Below are positions 28,049 to 37,825 of a stretch of DNA of 64,000 bases, piece after piece (within the stretch, counting starts at the first letter, position 1; every line of letters begins with the position of its first letter). The DNA comes from Helicobacter ibis. Its GTDB lineage: Bacteria; Campylobacterota; Campylobacteria; Campylobacterales; Helicobacteraceae. Under the pieces are notes generated by a model. The model ran no database searches. It had not been told where the DNA came from and saw only the letters and a program-made list of their open reading frames with translations. The stretch covers positions 74,858 through 138,857 of the forward strand of contig NZ_JAQHXR010000004.1 of NCBI RefSeq assembly GCF_027859255.1, in the 5' to 3' direction. Position numbers and translations under genes: made by a program.

Positions 28049-28624
28049 ATGAAATTAATTGTTATGTTGTTTATGATTTTTATGATTGTTGGTTGTGATA
28101 CAAGAAAAGATATAGATGATGCACAAATCAAAAGTGAAAAATTAATAAATCTCACATTAAGTGCAAATAATGGTGAAAAGGTAGAGATAAAGCAGATACA
28201 AGCAACAAGCGATAATTTATTAGAAAATTTAGAAGTTAAAGGAAGTAGCGAGATTGTTTTGTTGTTTTTCTTTACTACTTGGTGTGAGCCTTGTTTGGGT
28301 GTTATGCCACATATGGAAAGATTGTCTATGCAATTTGATAACAAAGTCAAGATTTATGGAATCCCTATTGATGATTTTGTTGGAGAAATTGAGAATTTTG
28401 AAAGTAGTGTTATGCTGTTTGTAAATAGCAATGAAATTAAAATGCCAATCATTGTTGATAATTTTAGGCTTGAGTTGTTGGAATACTTGCAAAATATAGA
28501 AGGAATACCGTTACTAGCTTTATATGATAATGGATCATATGTTATTGATTATTTGGGTGCTATACCTGAAGAAATGCTTGAATTTGACATTACACAATTA
28601 TTAAATAAAGATAATCAAGGATAG
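28049..28624 (+). CDS. Thioredoxin-like lipoprotein (TlpA/ResA type)
   Basis: A 191-residue predicted lipoprotein: lipobox IVGC with the modified C16, a short linker, and a thioredoxin-like domain with the redox motif WCEPC (C79, C82). The cis-proline lies in EGIPLLALYD near residue 151. It probably serves as a periplasmic, membrane-bound thiol reductant, for example in cytochrome c maturation; the partner is not visible. It is first in a tight unit with ftsY (2-bp gap) and radA (0-bp gap). Confidence 0.88.
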   Translation: MKLIVMLFMIFMIVGCDTRKDIDDAQIKSEKLINLTLSANNGEKVEIKQIQATSDNLLENLEVKGSSEIVLLFFFTTWCEPCLGVMPHMERLSMQFDNKVKIYGIPIDDFVGEIENFESSVMLFVNSNEIKMPIIVDNFRLELLEYLQNIEGIPLLALYDNGSYVIDYLGAIPEEMLEFDITQLLNKDNQG

Positions 28625-28626
28625 AT

Positions 28627-29514
28627 ATGTTTGGAATCTTTAAAAAAACTATGCAAAAAACAACAGAAAATATAAAAGAGCTAATACCAAAAGCCAAGAA
28701 AAAGCTAAGCAAAGATGAGCTTGAGGAAATTTTGATATCTACTGATATGGATTATGAATTAGTCGAGCTAATACTCTCTCCTCTTGGTGATGAGATAAGT
28801 AAAAATGAACTTGAAGTTGCATTGCTTAGGTTATTCCGCGGAGAGAGCTATTATGATAAGGTAAAGGAAGTTAAAGTAGAAGCTAAGCCTTTTGTGGATT
28901 TGATAGTTGGGGTAAATGGAGCTGGTAAAACAACCACAATAGCAAAACTTGCAAATTTATATAAAAAGAATGGAAATAGCGTCATTTTAGGGGCTGGAGA
29001 TACATTTCGTGCTGCTGCAATTGAGCAGTTGCAATTATGGGGAGATAGGCTAAAGATTCCTGTAATAGCTTCTAAACAAGGACATGATCCTAGTGCGGTC
29101 GCCTTTGATACTATAAGTTCTGCAGTGGCAAAAAATATAGATAATGTAATAATAGATACTGCAGGAAGATTGCACAATCAAAGTAATTTACAACAAGAAT
29201 TAGAAAAAATAATGAGAATCTGCAACAAAGCAAAAGAAGGCTCACCACATAGGAAAATACTAATACTAGATGGCACTCAAGGCACTTCAGCAATAGAACA
29301 AGCAAAGATATTTAGCCAAACACTAAATGGTGTAAATGGTGTTATCATAACCAAGCTTGATGGCACAAGTAAGGGTGGGGCTATATTTAGCATTATACAT
29401 ACTCTAAGAGTGCCTGTGTTATACATTGGCGTAGGAGAGGGTGCTGATGATTTGGTAGAGTTTGATGAGAGTGAGTATATAAATACTATTTTAGATTCAA
29501 TATATGGCAACTAA
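28627..29514 (+). CDS. ftsY: Signal recognition particle receptor
   Basis: The SRP receptor GTPase, which docks ribosome-nascent-chain complexes at the inner membrane. It has 295 residues, consisting of the N domain and the G domain only; the acidic A domain of E. coli FtsY is missing, as is normal in this phylum. Motifs: G1 GVNGAGKT at 95-102, G3 DTAGRLHNQ near 178, G4 TKLDG near 239. Between a thioredoxin lipoprotein and radA. Confidence 0.95.
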   Translation: MFGIFKKTMQKTTENIKELIPKAKKKLSKDELEEILISTDMDYELVELILSPLGDEISKNELEVALLRLFRGESYYDKVKEVKVEAKPFVDLIVGVNGAGKTTTIAKLANLYKKNGNSVILGAGDTFRAAAIEQLQLWGDRLKIPVIASKQGHDPSAVAFDTISSAVAKNIDNVIIDTAGRLHNQSNLQQELEKIMRICNKAKEGSPHRKILILDGTQGTSAIEQAKIFSQTLNGVNGVIITKLDGTSKGGAIFSIIHTLRVPVLYIGVGEGADDLVEFDESEYINTILDSIYGN

Positions 29515-30855
29515 ATGGCAAAGAAAAAAGTAGTAATTTATGAATGTCAGCATTGTGGATTCCAAAGTTCAAAGTGGCTTGGTAAATGCTCTAATTGTAA
29601 TGCTTGGGATAGTTTTTTAGAATTAAAAGATGAGCATATACAAGCCTTTGGCACTACTCCTTTAGATGTAAAAATTACTCCAATAACAGAAATAAAAGAT
29701 GAAGAATATATAAGGTTTAGCTCATGTGAGAGTGAGTTTGATATAGTACTTGGTGGTGGAATCGTGCTTGGTGGGCTATATTTGGTTGGTGGAAGCCCCG
29801 GAGTTGGCAAATCAACTTTGCTACTTAAAATATCAAGTAATTTAGCAAAAAATAATAAATCCGTATTGTATGTAAGTGGCGAGGAGAGTGCATCTCAAAT
29901 AAGAATGAGGGCAGAGAGATTAGATGCATTAGATGATAATTTGTATTTATTAAATGAAATAAAGCTAGAAGATATAATTAGTGCTATTAAAGCCAATCAA
30001 AATAAGTTTAGCATGCTTGTAATAGATAGTATCCAAACTATATATAGTGAAAAAATAAGCTCTAGTGCAGGTAGTGTATCGCAGGTTAGAGAAGTTACAT
30101 TTGAGCTTATGCGACTTGCAAAAAGTTTGCAAATATGTATTTTTATAATCGGACATATTACAAAAGATGGCTCTATTGCAGGTCCTAGAATCTTAGAACA
30201 TATGGTTGATTGTGTGTTGTATTTTGAGGGGGATTCAAGTAGGGAGCTTAGATTTTTAAGAGGGTTTAAGAATCGTTTTGGAAATACTAGTGAGGTTGGT
30301 ATTTTTGAGATGAAAAGAAATGGGTTAGTTGGTGCAAAAGAGGCTTCAAAGATGTTTTTTGCCTCTAAAGGAGCAAGTCCAGGCAGTGCATTAAGTGTAG
30401 TGCTAGAAGGTAGTAGGGCATTGGTGCTAGAAGTTCAAGCGTTAGTTAGTGATTGTGCTTATGGTATGCCTAAGCGTTCATCAACTGGGTTTGATAGTAA
30501 TAGGCTAAATATGATTTTAGCACTCTTGGAGAGGAAGCTTGAGATTCCGCTAAATAGATATGATGTTTTTATTAATGTTACTGGTGGGATTAAGATTGTG
30601 GAGACTTCTGCAGACTTAGCAATTGTTGCTGCAATTATTTCTAGCTTTAGAAATAGAGTGATATCAAATTCTAGCGTGTTTATTGGTGAGGTTAGCTTGG
30701 TTGGTGATATTAGAGATGTCCCAAATATAGAACAACGACTAAAAGAAGCACAATCTCTAGGTATAGATAAAGCAATACTGCCTAAAAAACCACAAAATAG
30801 CACTATAAAATGCTTTGAAGTATGTGAGGTTACTAAGATAGTTGATTGGATGTAA
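29515..30855 (+). CDS. radA: DNA repair protein RadA
   Basis: A RecA-like branch-migration ATPase of 446 residues. The N-terminal C4 zinc finger has C11, C14, C25 and C28 (YECQHCGFQSSKW...GKCSNCNAW). The Walker A GGSPGVGKST lies near 91-100, the RadA-specific KNRFG motif in the middle (RGFKNRFGNTSEVG), and the C-terminal part is the Lon-protease-like domain. It starts at the base after the ftsY stop. Confidence 0.96.
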   Translation: MAKKKVVIYECQHCGFQSSKWLGKCSNCNAWDSFLELKDEHIQAFGTTPLDVKITPITEIKDEEYIRFSSCESEFDIVLGGGIVLGGLYLVGGSPGVGKSTLLLKISSNLAKNNKSVLYVSGEESASQIRMRAERLDALDDNLYLLNEIKLEDIISAIKANQNKFSMLVIDSIQTIYSEKISSSAGSVSQVREVTFELMRLAKSLQICIFIIGHITKDGSIAGPRILEHMVDCVLYFEGDSSRELRFLRGFKNRFGNTSEVGIFEMKRNGLVGAKEASKMFFASKGASPGSALSVVLEGSRALVLEVQALVSDCAYGMPKRSSTGFDSNRLNMILALLERKLEIPLNRYDVFINVTGGIKIVETSADLAIVAAIISSFRNRVISNSSVFIGEVSLVGDIRDVPNIEQRLKEAQSLGIDKAILPKKPQNSTIKCFEVCEVTKIVDWM

Positions 30856-30919
30856 ATTTTTTATAATTTATATTTGTTGATGTAGTATGTATGGTAATAC
30901 TATTTATAAGAAGTAAATT

Positions 30920-31048
30920 ATGAAAAAAATTATTTCAGTATCCATGTTAATGTTTGTTTTGGCTACAAATTCATTTGCTATTAATTGCACCTTTTATGGA
31001 AATTGTCAAACAGATAAGCAACCTAATATTGCAAGATGTAGCTTGTAA
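30920..31048 (+). CDS. Small exported cysteine-containing peptide, 42 residues
   Basis: ATG 30920 opens a 42-codon ORF with a good signal peptide (MKKIISVSMLMFVLATNSFA) and a short mature part, INCTFYGNCQTDKQPNIARC plus SL, containing three cysteines. Upstream, TATGGTAATACTATTTATAAG could hold a promoter and AAGAAG an RBS. The frame is the same as that of the next ORF and is separated from it only by the TAA at 31046 and four codons. It could be a true micropeptide or the 5' fragment of a decayed exported protein. Confidence 0.45.
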   Translation: MKKIISVSMLMFVLATNSFAINCTFYGNCQTDKQPNIARCSL

Positions 31049-31060
31049 ATATCTTGGTAT

Positions 31061-31381
31061 TTGTTGGTAGTTTTATTTAAAATCCATGTTAAAGGATTAC
31101 TATGGAATATTTCTAAAGCTTTTAAAGGTATTTATGCGACAGTTATGATGAGTGATAAGCCTATGAGTCAAAGTGAGATTCTAAGCTTAATTAAACAACA
31201 AGAGAGTAGGTTTCTTATATATTCTAAAGAAAAACAAGATGAAAAATTACAAAAAGAAGAAAGCAAGGCAAATTCCACAAAAGAAAGTAAGGAAGCAAAC
31301 GATGAAGTAGGTGTAGATGAGAATGTAGAAACTAAATTGCCAAAAGGAAATGATAGTGCAGGTTTGGAGCTAACAGCTTAG
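31061..31381 (+). CDS. Hypothetical charged protein, start uncertain
   Basis: An open frame of 106 codons from TTG 31061; ATG codons in frame occur only at 31142, 31145 and 31160, none with a good ribosome binding site. The first third is mildly hydrophobic (GLLWNISKAFKGIY), and the rest is a lysine/glutamate-rich tail (KEKQDEKLQKEESKAN) that looks disordered. No family recognised. It shares frame with the micropeptide ORF upstream, so the pair may be the remains of one gene interrupted by a stop. It overlaps the convergent MFS gene by 4 bases. Confidence 0.4.
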   Translation: MLVVLFKIHVKGLLWNISKAFKGIYATVMMSDKPMSQSEILSLIKQQESRFLIYSKEKQDEKLQKEESKANSTKESKEANDEVGVDENVETKLPKGNDSAGLELTA

Positions 31382-32529
31382 TGCTGTTGGATAGATTTAA
31401 TTGGTCTTATAAGAAAGTAAATCACACTAAGTAAGGCAATAGCACCTCCTGCATAGCCAATTAGTCCAATTGAAGCCCTCTCTACTACTATACCTCCGAC
31501 AAATGCTCCTCCTCCTATGCCTATATTATAAATCCCAGAAAACATTGACATAGCAACGGGTGTGCCTTTTGTAACAGAGTTTATAACTAGTGATTGGAAA
31601 GTTAGGGCAAAGAGCATTATGCATAAGCTCCATACAATACATAGACTAACTAAAGCTATAGGATTCTTCGCAGAAACTGCTAGTAGGATTAAACTTAGCA
31701 TAATCCCAAATAATGCAATGTATGGGAATATTTTTTCATTTTTTTTGTAGTATTTAGTAAATATCACACTGCTAACAAATCCCATAATCCCATATAGTGA
31801 TAGCATTATGGTTATTACTTGATTGTTAAAGTATGCAATTTGTGCAAAAAATGGTTCTATATAGCTATATGCACTAAAGTGTGCCGTTATTATTGTTGCA
31901 GTAATTATATAGATAGTGATTAAATTTGGAGCTTTTAGAATCTCTGGCATATCTCTTAGCTTTATAGCACCTGCACTTGGCATTTTTGGGAATGTCTTTA
32001 AGATTGCAAAAAATACTAAAAACGCTACTATTCCTATACATAAAAATGTAACTCTCCAGCCTAGATACAAGCCTATTGTTCTGCCTATTGGTAGCCCTGC
32101 TACAAATGCTATTGCAGAGCCACTAACCACCATGCTTAAAGCAAGAGATTCTTTACCTTTAGGAGCTGCTTTGACTGCCATTGGGGTAGCAATAGACCAA
32201 AATATAGCATGAGATAGTGCAACTATGATTCTAGATATCATTAGTGTTGTGTAATTTGTGGATATAAAAGATATTATATGTGCTATTGCAAAGACTAAAA
32301 TAACCCCTAAGAGCAACTTTTTTAGCTCCATTTTTGAAAATGTAAGCATAAGTGGTAATGAAGCTAATGCTACAACCCACGCATATATTGTAATTAGCAG
32401 TCCTGATTCTCTCTCGCCAATCCCAAAATCATTTGCTATTAGACTTAAAATACCTATTGGCACAAACTCTGAAGTATTTAATACAAATGCTGCAAAGCTA
32501 ATTGCCAAAACGCCGATATATGCTTTCAA
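31378..32529 (-). CDS. MFS transporter, sugar efflux (SotB/AraJ) type
   Basis: A 383-residue major facilitator with about 12 membrane helices. The N-terminus EFVPIGILSLIANDFGI and the loop SHAIFWSIATPMAVKAAPKGK are characteristic of the SotB/AraJ group of drug:H+ antiporters, which export sugars or drugs. H. pylori has a similar gene (HP1185, from memory). Substrate unknown. It directly abuts murB (0-bp gap), so it may be transcribed from the tpiA-fabI-fliQ-murB unit. Confidence 0.88.
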   Translation of the reverse strand: MKAYIGVLAISFAAFVLNTSEFVPIGILSLIANDFGIGERESGLLITIYAWVVALASLPLMLTFSKMELKKLLLGVILVFAIAHIISFISTNYTTLMISRIIVALSHAIFWSIATPMAVKAAPKGKESLALSMVVSGSAIAFVAGLPIGRTIGLYLGWRVTFLCIGIVAFLVFFAILKTFPKMPSAGAIKLRDMPEILKAPNLITIYIITATIITAHFSAYSYIEPFFAQIAYFNNQVITIMLSLYGIMGFVSSVIFTKYYKKNEKIFPYIALFGIMLSLILLAVSAKNPIALVSLCIVWSLCIMLFALTFQSLVINSVTKGTPVAMSMFSGIYNIGIGGGAFVGGIVVERASIGLIGYAGGAIALLSVIYFLIRPIKSIQQH

Positions 32530-33357
32530 TCATTCTCCTTGTAATATTTGGACTTCTTCTTGTAGTTGTATTTTGTGAATCTCTAGTGCTTTTTGTTTTG
32601 CTAGACTTATTAGCTCTATTGCATCAAAAAATGATGAATCCCCTAGATTTATTAAAAAATTTGCATGTTTTGGGCTAAACATTAATGATTTATTCTTGCC
32701 AAAACCAATTCCTTTTAGTCCGCATTCTTCTATTATCTTCCCTGCAAAGTTATTTGGTGGATTTTTAAAACAGCTCCCAAAGCTTGGTTCTTTTGGCTGA
32801 TTACTCCTCATTTGCCTAAATAATGGCACTAAAGATTCATTAAAGCCAACTTCTTTTTTGAAGATTCCTGCAAAGATAAGAGAATTTATATTGCTTGTTC
32901 TATATCCTAAGTTTAGTAGTTTAGAATCTATAAACTCTAACTTGCGAGAATCTTTTATGCTTAAGATTCCTAAAAGATTCTTCTTTATCTCATATTCCTT
33001 TAAACCTGCATTCATTTTTATAATCCCACCAATTGAACCGGGCAAACCACATAAAATTTCAAAACCAGATAGATTGTTTTTCTTTGCATAAGAAAATAGT
33101 CTGCCACTTTTTGTATTTGCTCCTACTTCTAGGTAGTCTTCACAATCTTTTATATAGTCAAACTCATTTCCTAATTTTATTAGTTCATTTGTATTTGGTG
33201 CAACTAGCAAATTATTTGCAAAACCTATGATTTTTGGAGTTTTGTAAGTATTTAGAATCTCATAGTAATCAAGCGGAGATTCTATTATTGTTACTTCATT
33301 TATAGAGCCTATTTTTATGCTTGTGTATTTTGAGAAGTCTATTTGTTTTTTTTGCAT
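32530..33357 (-). CDS. murB: UDP-N-acetylenolpyruvoylglucosamine reductase
   Basis: FAD-dependent reduction of enolpyruvyl-UDP-GlcNAc to UDP-MurNAc in peptidoglycan synthesis. The 275 residues show the FAD-domain motifs LPGSIGGIIKMNAG and GYRTSNINS, and the catalytic-loop segment PSFGSCFKNP, then AGKIIEECGLKG. The short form, as in other Campylobacterota. The ATG overlaps the fliQ stop by 1 base, the order also known for H. pylori (HP1418-HP1419, from memory). Confidence 0.93.
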   Translation of the reverse strand: MQKKQIDFSKYTSIKIGSINEVTIIESPLDYYEILNTYKTPKIIGFANNLLVAPNTNELIKLGNEFDYIKDCEDYLEVGANTKSGRLFSYAKKNNLSGFEILCGLPGSIGGIIKMNAGLKEYEIKKNLLGILSIKDSRKLEFIDSKLLNLGYRTSNINSLIFAGIFKKEVGFNESLVPLFRQMRSNQPKEPSFGSCFKNPPNNFAGKIIEECGLKGIGFGKNKSLMFSPKHANFLINLGDSSFFDAIELISLAKQKALEIHKIQLQEEVQILQGE

Positions 33358-33623
33358 TAAAAAATAAAAGTTGGCATCATGTTAAAGATTCTAGCAGTAA
33401 AGTCAAGTAGCATATTTAGCATCCATGGCATTGTAAAGATTATCACAACAATAACTGCTAGAATCTTTGGAACAAATGTAAGTGTCATTTCGTTTATTTG
33501 AGTGGTAGCCTGGAATATGCTTATTAATAAACCAACAACTAGTCCTACAAGCAACATAGGTAACGATAATATTAATGTTATTTTGTAGGTTTCTATTGCT
33601 AGATTCATAAGCTGTGCTTCCAT
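33357..33623 (-). CDS. fliQ: Flagellar export apparatus protein FliQ
   Basis: An 88-residue membrane protein with two helices (about 15-38 and 50-72) and the family pattern PMLLVGLVVGLLISIFQATTQ, followed by NEMTLTFVPKI. It is part of the FliPQR export gate. It sits 9 bp downstream of fabI and is coupled to murB. Confidence 0.95.
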   Translation of the reverse strand: MEAQLMNLAIETYKITLILSLPMLLVGLVVGLLISIFQATTQINEMTLTFVPKILAVIVVIIFTMPWMLNMLLDFTARIFNMMPTFIF

Positions 33624-33632
33624 ACCTTTCCT

Positions 33633-34454
<822 letters not shown>

Positions 34455-35162
34455 TTAACACTCCTTAGAATTTTCCAAAATTTTACAAAAGCTTCCTAGT
34501 TCCCAGCTAGCACTGCCAACTAAGATTCCATCAACTCCACTTATGCTTAGTATATCTTTTGTATTATCTGGCTTTACGCTCCCTCCATAAAGAAGTGGAA
34601 TCTTACCTAATTTTTGTTTTAATTTACTATGCACATTTTCTATATCACTGCAAGTTGCACTAACTCCAGTGCCTATCGCCCATATTGGCTCATAAGCGAT
34701 AATCAATTTATCATAATTTATATCAATTCCTAAAAGTTCAGATTCTAAGAAGCTTAAAGTAGAATCTAGTCCATTTTGCTTGGTTTTTAGATTCTCTCCT
34801 ATGCAGTATATTATGGTAAATCCATATTGTTTAAAAAAGTTAAATTTTTCAATGCAAATTTCTTGGCTTTCTTTTATAATCTCTCTTCTCTCACTATGTC
34901 CTATTAGAATTGTATTTATATTAAATTCTTGTAGTTGATTTAGCCCTATTTCTCCTGTAACTGACCCACTTTCTATTGGATAGGCATTTTGAGAGCCTAT
35001 TGTTAGATTTTTGAAACTATCTTCTAGGAGTGCTGTATTAGGAGGGAATACAAAAACTCTATTGTTTGAATCTTGACTTAGAGATTCATCTAGTTTTGTT
35101 ATGAATTCTTGTGTGCTTTTTCTTGTGTGATTAGTTTTAAAGTTGCTTGCTATTATTTTCAT
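34455..35162 (-). CDS. tpiA: Triosephosphate isomerase
   Basis: Interconverts DHAP and glyceraldehyde-3-phosphate. It has 235 residues, somewhat shorter than the usual 250. The catalytic lysine lies in ASNFKTNHT (K8), the histidine in IGHSERRE, the glutamate in AYEPIWAIGTG, and the phosphate loop in YGGSVKPDN. The start overlaps the DUF1090 gene by 26 bases, so they are coupled. Confidence 0.95.
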   Translation of the reverse strand: MKIIASNFKTNHTRKSTQEFITKLDESLSQDSNNRVFVFPPNTALLEDSFKNLTIGSQNAYPIESGSVTGEIGLNQLQEFNINTILIGHSERREIIKESQEICIEKFNFFKQYGFTIIYCIGENLKTKQNGLDSTLSFLESELLGIDINYDKLIIAYEPIWAIGTGVSATCSDIENVHSKLKQKLGKIPLLYGGSVKPDNTKDILSISGVDGILVGSASWELGSFCKILENSKEC

Positions 35163-35541
35163 TTACTTCCTTTTTTAATAGCTCTAATATAGATATTTCT
35201 AAGTTTAATTCTCTTTTTATATCAAGAACTTTTTGTTCTAGTTTTGATATTTTATCCATATCTTTGCCTTTGAATTTTGCCTTTTGCAAGTCATATTCTT
35301 TATCTTCTAATTTATCCTTTAGTTTATTGATTGTTTTTTGTTGATTTTCTATTATATCTTTATCGTTACAATATTTTAGATGATTGTTTAGTGCTATTGT
35401 TAGCTTTTCTTTGGTGTATTTTAGATTTGATTGTTTTGCTATGCTTATTTTTTGTTCTATTATTTTGGTTTTTATATCACATAAATTTCCTGCATTAAGA
35501 GACAATAAAGACATTGTAAAAGTCATAACAATTTTATTCAT
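35137..35541 (-). CDS. DUF1090 family periplasmic protein
   Basis: A 134-residue exported protein: a signal peptide (about 1-17, SLLSLNA), then a coiled-coil body. The pattern CDIKTKIIEQKISIAKQSN, then ALNNHLKYCND, then helices rich in K, E and L matches DUF1090 (E. coli YqjC), with its two conserved cysteines. Function unknown. A near-perfect AAAGGAGG ribosome binding site and an extended -10 promoter lie upstream, so it leads the operon DUF1090-tpiA-fabI-fliQ-murB-MFS. Confidence 0.75.
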   Translation of the reverse strand: MNKIVMTFTMSLLSLNAGNLCDIKTKIIEQKISIAKQSNLKYTKEKLTIALNNHLKYCNDKDIIENQQKTINKLKDKLEDKEYDLQKAKFKGKDMDKISKLEQKVLDIKRELNLEISILELLKKEVNENNSKQL

Positions 35542-35578
35542 GGTAAGTCCTCCTTTTATGTTTGTGCTAGATTTTGTA

Positions 35579-35604
35579 ATTATATCAATATTTGGTGTTA
35601 TAAT
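35579..35604. promoter_or_regulatory. Divergent promoter pair for the DUF1090-tpiA operon and the FUSC gene
   Basis: On the minus strand, TG-A-TATAAT (35579-35587) is an extended -10 about 40 bp before the DUF1090 start. On the plus strand, TATAAT at 35599-35604 lies 24 bp before the FUSC ATG. The two -10 boxes are about 11 bp apart, so the polymerases would compete for the same DNA. Confidence 0.5.
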
Positions 35605-35627
35605 GGTGTAAAAAGCAAGGTTGCGCC

Positions 35628-36707
35628 ATGCAATACAATAAACTAATTGAAAGTGTAAAATTGATTTTTACATGGAATAAGAGTGATAGACTTTGGCAAA
35701 TGCCATTTTTTGCTGGGCTTGGTGTTGGTATTATTTTGTTTATTGCGGGTTATTTTAATAGACCAGATTTAGGACTTGTAGCAATAATAGGCGCAAATAT
35801 TTTTTTATATGTGCAAGATACGCCTATTTATCATAAAATGGTTGTTTGTTTTTGTTGTGCATTTGGTATGACTACTTCTTTTGCTTTAGGGCTTATTGGG
35901 CAGTCTTTTCCGTTTTTGATACCTATTATAATTTTTTTTGTTACGATGATTAGTGCTCAAGTTGTTAGGTATTTTAGCATAGGTGCTCCGGGTTTTTTCT
36001 TTTTTACATTTGCTGCAATTTTAGGGACTTATATACATTTTGATATTGAAGATTATCCATTTGCCATAGGACTTGTTGCCTTAGGCACTATGCTTGCCAA
36101 TGTTATGGTATTGCTTTACTCTTTAGTTGTTATATATGTCTTTCATCATTCTCCCAAGCCAGTGCCAAAGCTTGGAGAGTTTGGATTTGGAGTTATTGTT
36201 ATTGATCCAATAATTATTGCCTTTTTTGTTGCGTTTTCTATGTATTTGCAGAGCTTTTTTGAGCTTGATAGAGGATATTGGGTTGGAATCTCTTGTGCTG
36301 CAGTTTTAACCGCTGTTACATTTAAGCAAATATGGGTCAAGCAATTTCAAAGAATTCTAGGCACTATTGTAGGTGTTTGCTTTTCGTATTTTTTATTGCA
36401 TTTTTCACTCCCTCCCATATATTTTGCTTTGCTTATGATGTTTTTTATGTTTTGTGGAGAGTTTTTAGTAGTTAGAAATTATGCCTTAGCTATGGTGTTT
36501 CTAACGCCTTATTCTACATATTTAGCAGAGGTGTCTAGCTTTATGAATTATGACCCTGATTTGATTATCAAATCTAGAGTGTTTGATATTGTAATTGGTA
36601 GCTTAATTGGATTGCTTGGAGGAGCATTTATGCATTGGAGTGCATTAAGAGGAGTGATAGATAAAGTAGCTAGAAGGATTGTTTTTAGATGGATTGGTAG
36701 AGATTAG
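35628..36707 (+). CDS. FUSC-family inner-membrane transporter
   Basis: A 359-residue protein with about ten membrane helices in two groups separated by the HHSPKPVPKLGEFG linker. FUSC features: an N-terminal aromatic-rich membrane block (RPDLGLVAIIGANIFLYVQD), the second-half motif GYWVGISCAAVLTAVTFKQI, then RILGTIVGVCFSYFLL, like the YccS/FusC R-x-x-GT-x-x-G repeat. These proteins export aromatic acids or fusaric acid, or take part in sulfoacetate transport. The cytoplasmic domain of larger members is absent. Confidence 0.82.
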   Translation: MQYNKLIESVKLIFTWNKSDRLWQMPFFAGLGVGIILFIAGYFNRPDLGLVAIIGANIFLYVQDTPIYHKMVVCFCCAFGMTTSFALGLIGQSFPFLIPIIIFFVTMISAQVVRYFSIGAPGFFFFTFAAILGTYIHFDIEDYPFAIGLVALGTMLANVMVLLYSLVVIYVFHHSPKPVPKLGEFGFGVIVIDPIIIAFFVAFSMYLQSFFELDRGYWVGISCAAVLTAVTFKQIWVKQFQRILGTIVGVCFSYFLLHFSLPPIYFALLMMFFMFCGEFLVVRNYALAMVFLTPYSTYLAEVSSFMNYDPDLIIKSRVFDIVIGSLIGLLGGAFMHWSALRGVIDKVARRIVFRWIGRD

Positions 36708-36731
36708 GCAAGATTGGGAGAATCCCAAAGA

Positions 36732-37292
36732 CTATTTTAGGATTCTAGGTAGTGTAATTCCAGTTTGTTCTTGATACTTGCCTTTTTTATCTTTATAGCT
36801 TACTTCGCAATCCTTATCTCCTTGTAAAAATAGAACTTGTGCAATTCCCTCATTTGCATATATTTTTGCAGGTAGTGGCGTTGTATTGCTTATTTCTATT
36901 GTTATATGTCCTTCAAATTCTGGTTCAAAAGGAGTGACATTTACGATTATCCCACATCTTGCATAGGTGCTTTTACCAAGGCAAATAGCCAAAATATTTC
37001 TAGGAATCTTAAAATATTCAATAGTCCTTGCTAGTGCAAATGAGTTTGGAGGGACAATACACACATCGCCTATGAAATCAACAACATTGGCAGAATCAAA
37101 GTTTTTAGGATCTACAACCATAGCATTTATGTTTGTAAAAATTTTAAATTCATTGCTTACTCTTATATCGTAGCCATAGCTTGATAGTCCATAGCTTACA
37201 ACGCCTTTTCCTACTTGATTTTCACAAAATGGCTCTATCATCTTGTGTTTTAGTGCCATTTCTCTTATCCAGCTATCTTCTTTTAATCCCAT
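36732..37292 (-). CDS. dcd: dCTP deaminase
   Basis: Deaminates dCTP to dUTP for dTTP synthesis. The 186-residue protein shows the family core [16 protein letters not shown] followed by [15 protein letters not shown] with the catalytic glutamate, and the C-terminal Q-rich tail [12 protein letters not shown]. Convergent with the FUSC gene, divergent from accB. Confidence 0.95.
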   Translation of the reverse strand: MGLKEDSWIREMALKHKMIEPFCENQVGKGVVSYGLSSYGYDIRVSNEFKIFTNINAMVVDPKNFDSANVVDFIGDVCIVPPNSFALARTIEYFKIPRNILAICLGKSTYARCGIIVNVTPFEPEFEGHITIEISNTTPLPAKIYANEGIAQVLFLQGDKDCEVSYKDKKGKYQEQTGITLPRILK

Positions 37293-37324
37293 AATTTGCC
37301 TTAAAGTTTTTTACTATCATTTTG

Positions 37325-37333
37325 TGCTATTAT
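37325..37333 (+). promoter_or_regulatory. Extended -10 promoter of accBC
   Basis: TG-C-TATTAT, an extended -10 about 31 bp before the accB ATG in the gap to the divergent dcd gene. Confidence 0.5.
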
Positions 37334-37363
37334 AGCAAAAGAATTACATGAAAAAGGCTAGTT

Positions 37364-37825
37364 ATGGATTTCAAAGAAATAAAAGAGTTAATTAAAATTT
37401 TTGATTCAAGCTCTCTTAGTTCTCTTAGTATTACAAAAGAAGATTCTAAAATTAAGCTAGAAAAGGGTGGTAAAGTAGCTCCACAAGCAATAATCCCAGC
37501 AAGTGTAGCACAAGCTCCACAACCACAAGCGATACCAAGTGAAATAAAGTCTCCTAGTGCAGAATCTGCTCCCAAAACTATAAGTGGTGAGACTATAAAC
37601 TCTCCTATGGTTGGAACATTTTATAGATGTCCTTCTCCAAATGCACCAGCTTATGTAAATGTAGGCGATAAGGTTAAAAAAGGTCAAACTTTAGCAATTA
37701 TTGAAGCTATGAAAATTATGAATGAAATTGAAGCAGAGTTTGATTGTGTGATAAAAGAGATATTGCCAAGCGATGCACAACCTGTAGAATACAATATGCC
37801 ATTATTTGTAGTGGAGAAAATCTAA
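37364..37825 (+). CDS. accB: Biotin carboxyl carrier protein of acetyl-CoA carboxylase
   Basis: Carries carboxybiotin between AccC and AccAD in malonyl-CoA synthesis. A 153-residue protein with an N-terminal helical part, an A/P-rich linker (about 39-75) and the C-terminal biotinyl domain with the biotin-acceptor K117 in EAMKIMNEIEA. AAAGG lies 7 bases before the ATG. The stop overlaps the accC start (TAATG). Confidence 0.96.
   Translation: MDFKEIKELIKIFDSSSLSSLSITKEDSKIKLEKGGKVAPQAIIPASVAQAPQPQAIPSEIKSPSAESAPKTISGETINSPMVGTFYRCPSPNAPAYVNVGDKVKKGQTLAIIEAMKIMNEIEAEFDCVIKEILPSDAQPVEYNMPLFVVEKI

Noticed and set aside
37744-37824. Upstream extension of accC
   Set aside because: It overlaps the biotinyl domain of accB; the TAATG coupling at 37823-37827 gives the natural start.
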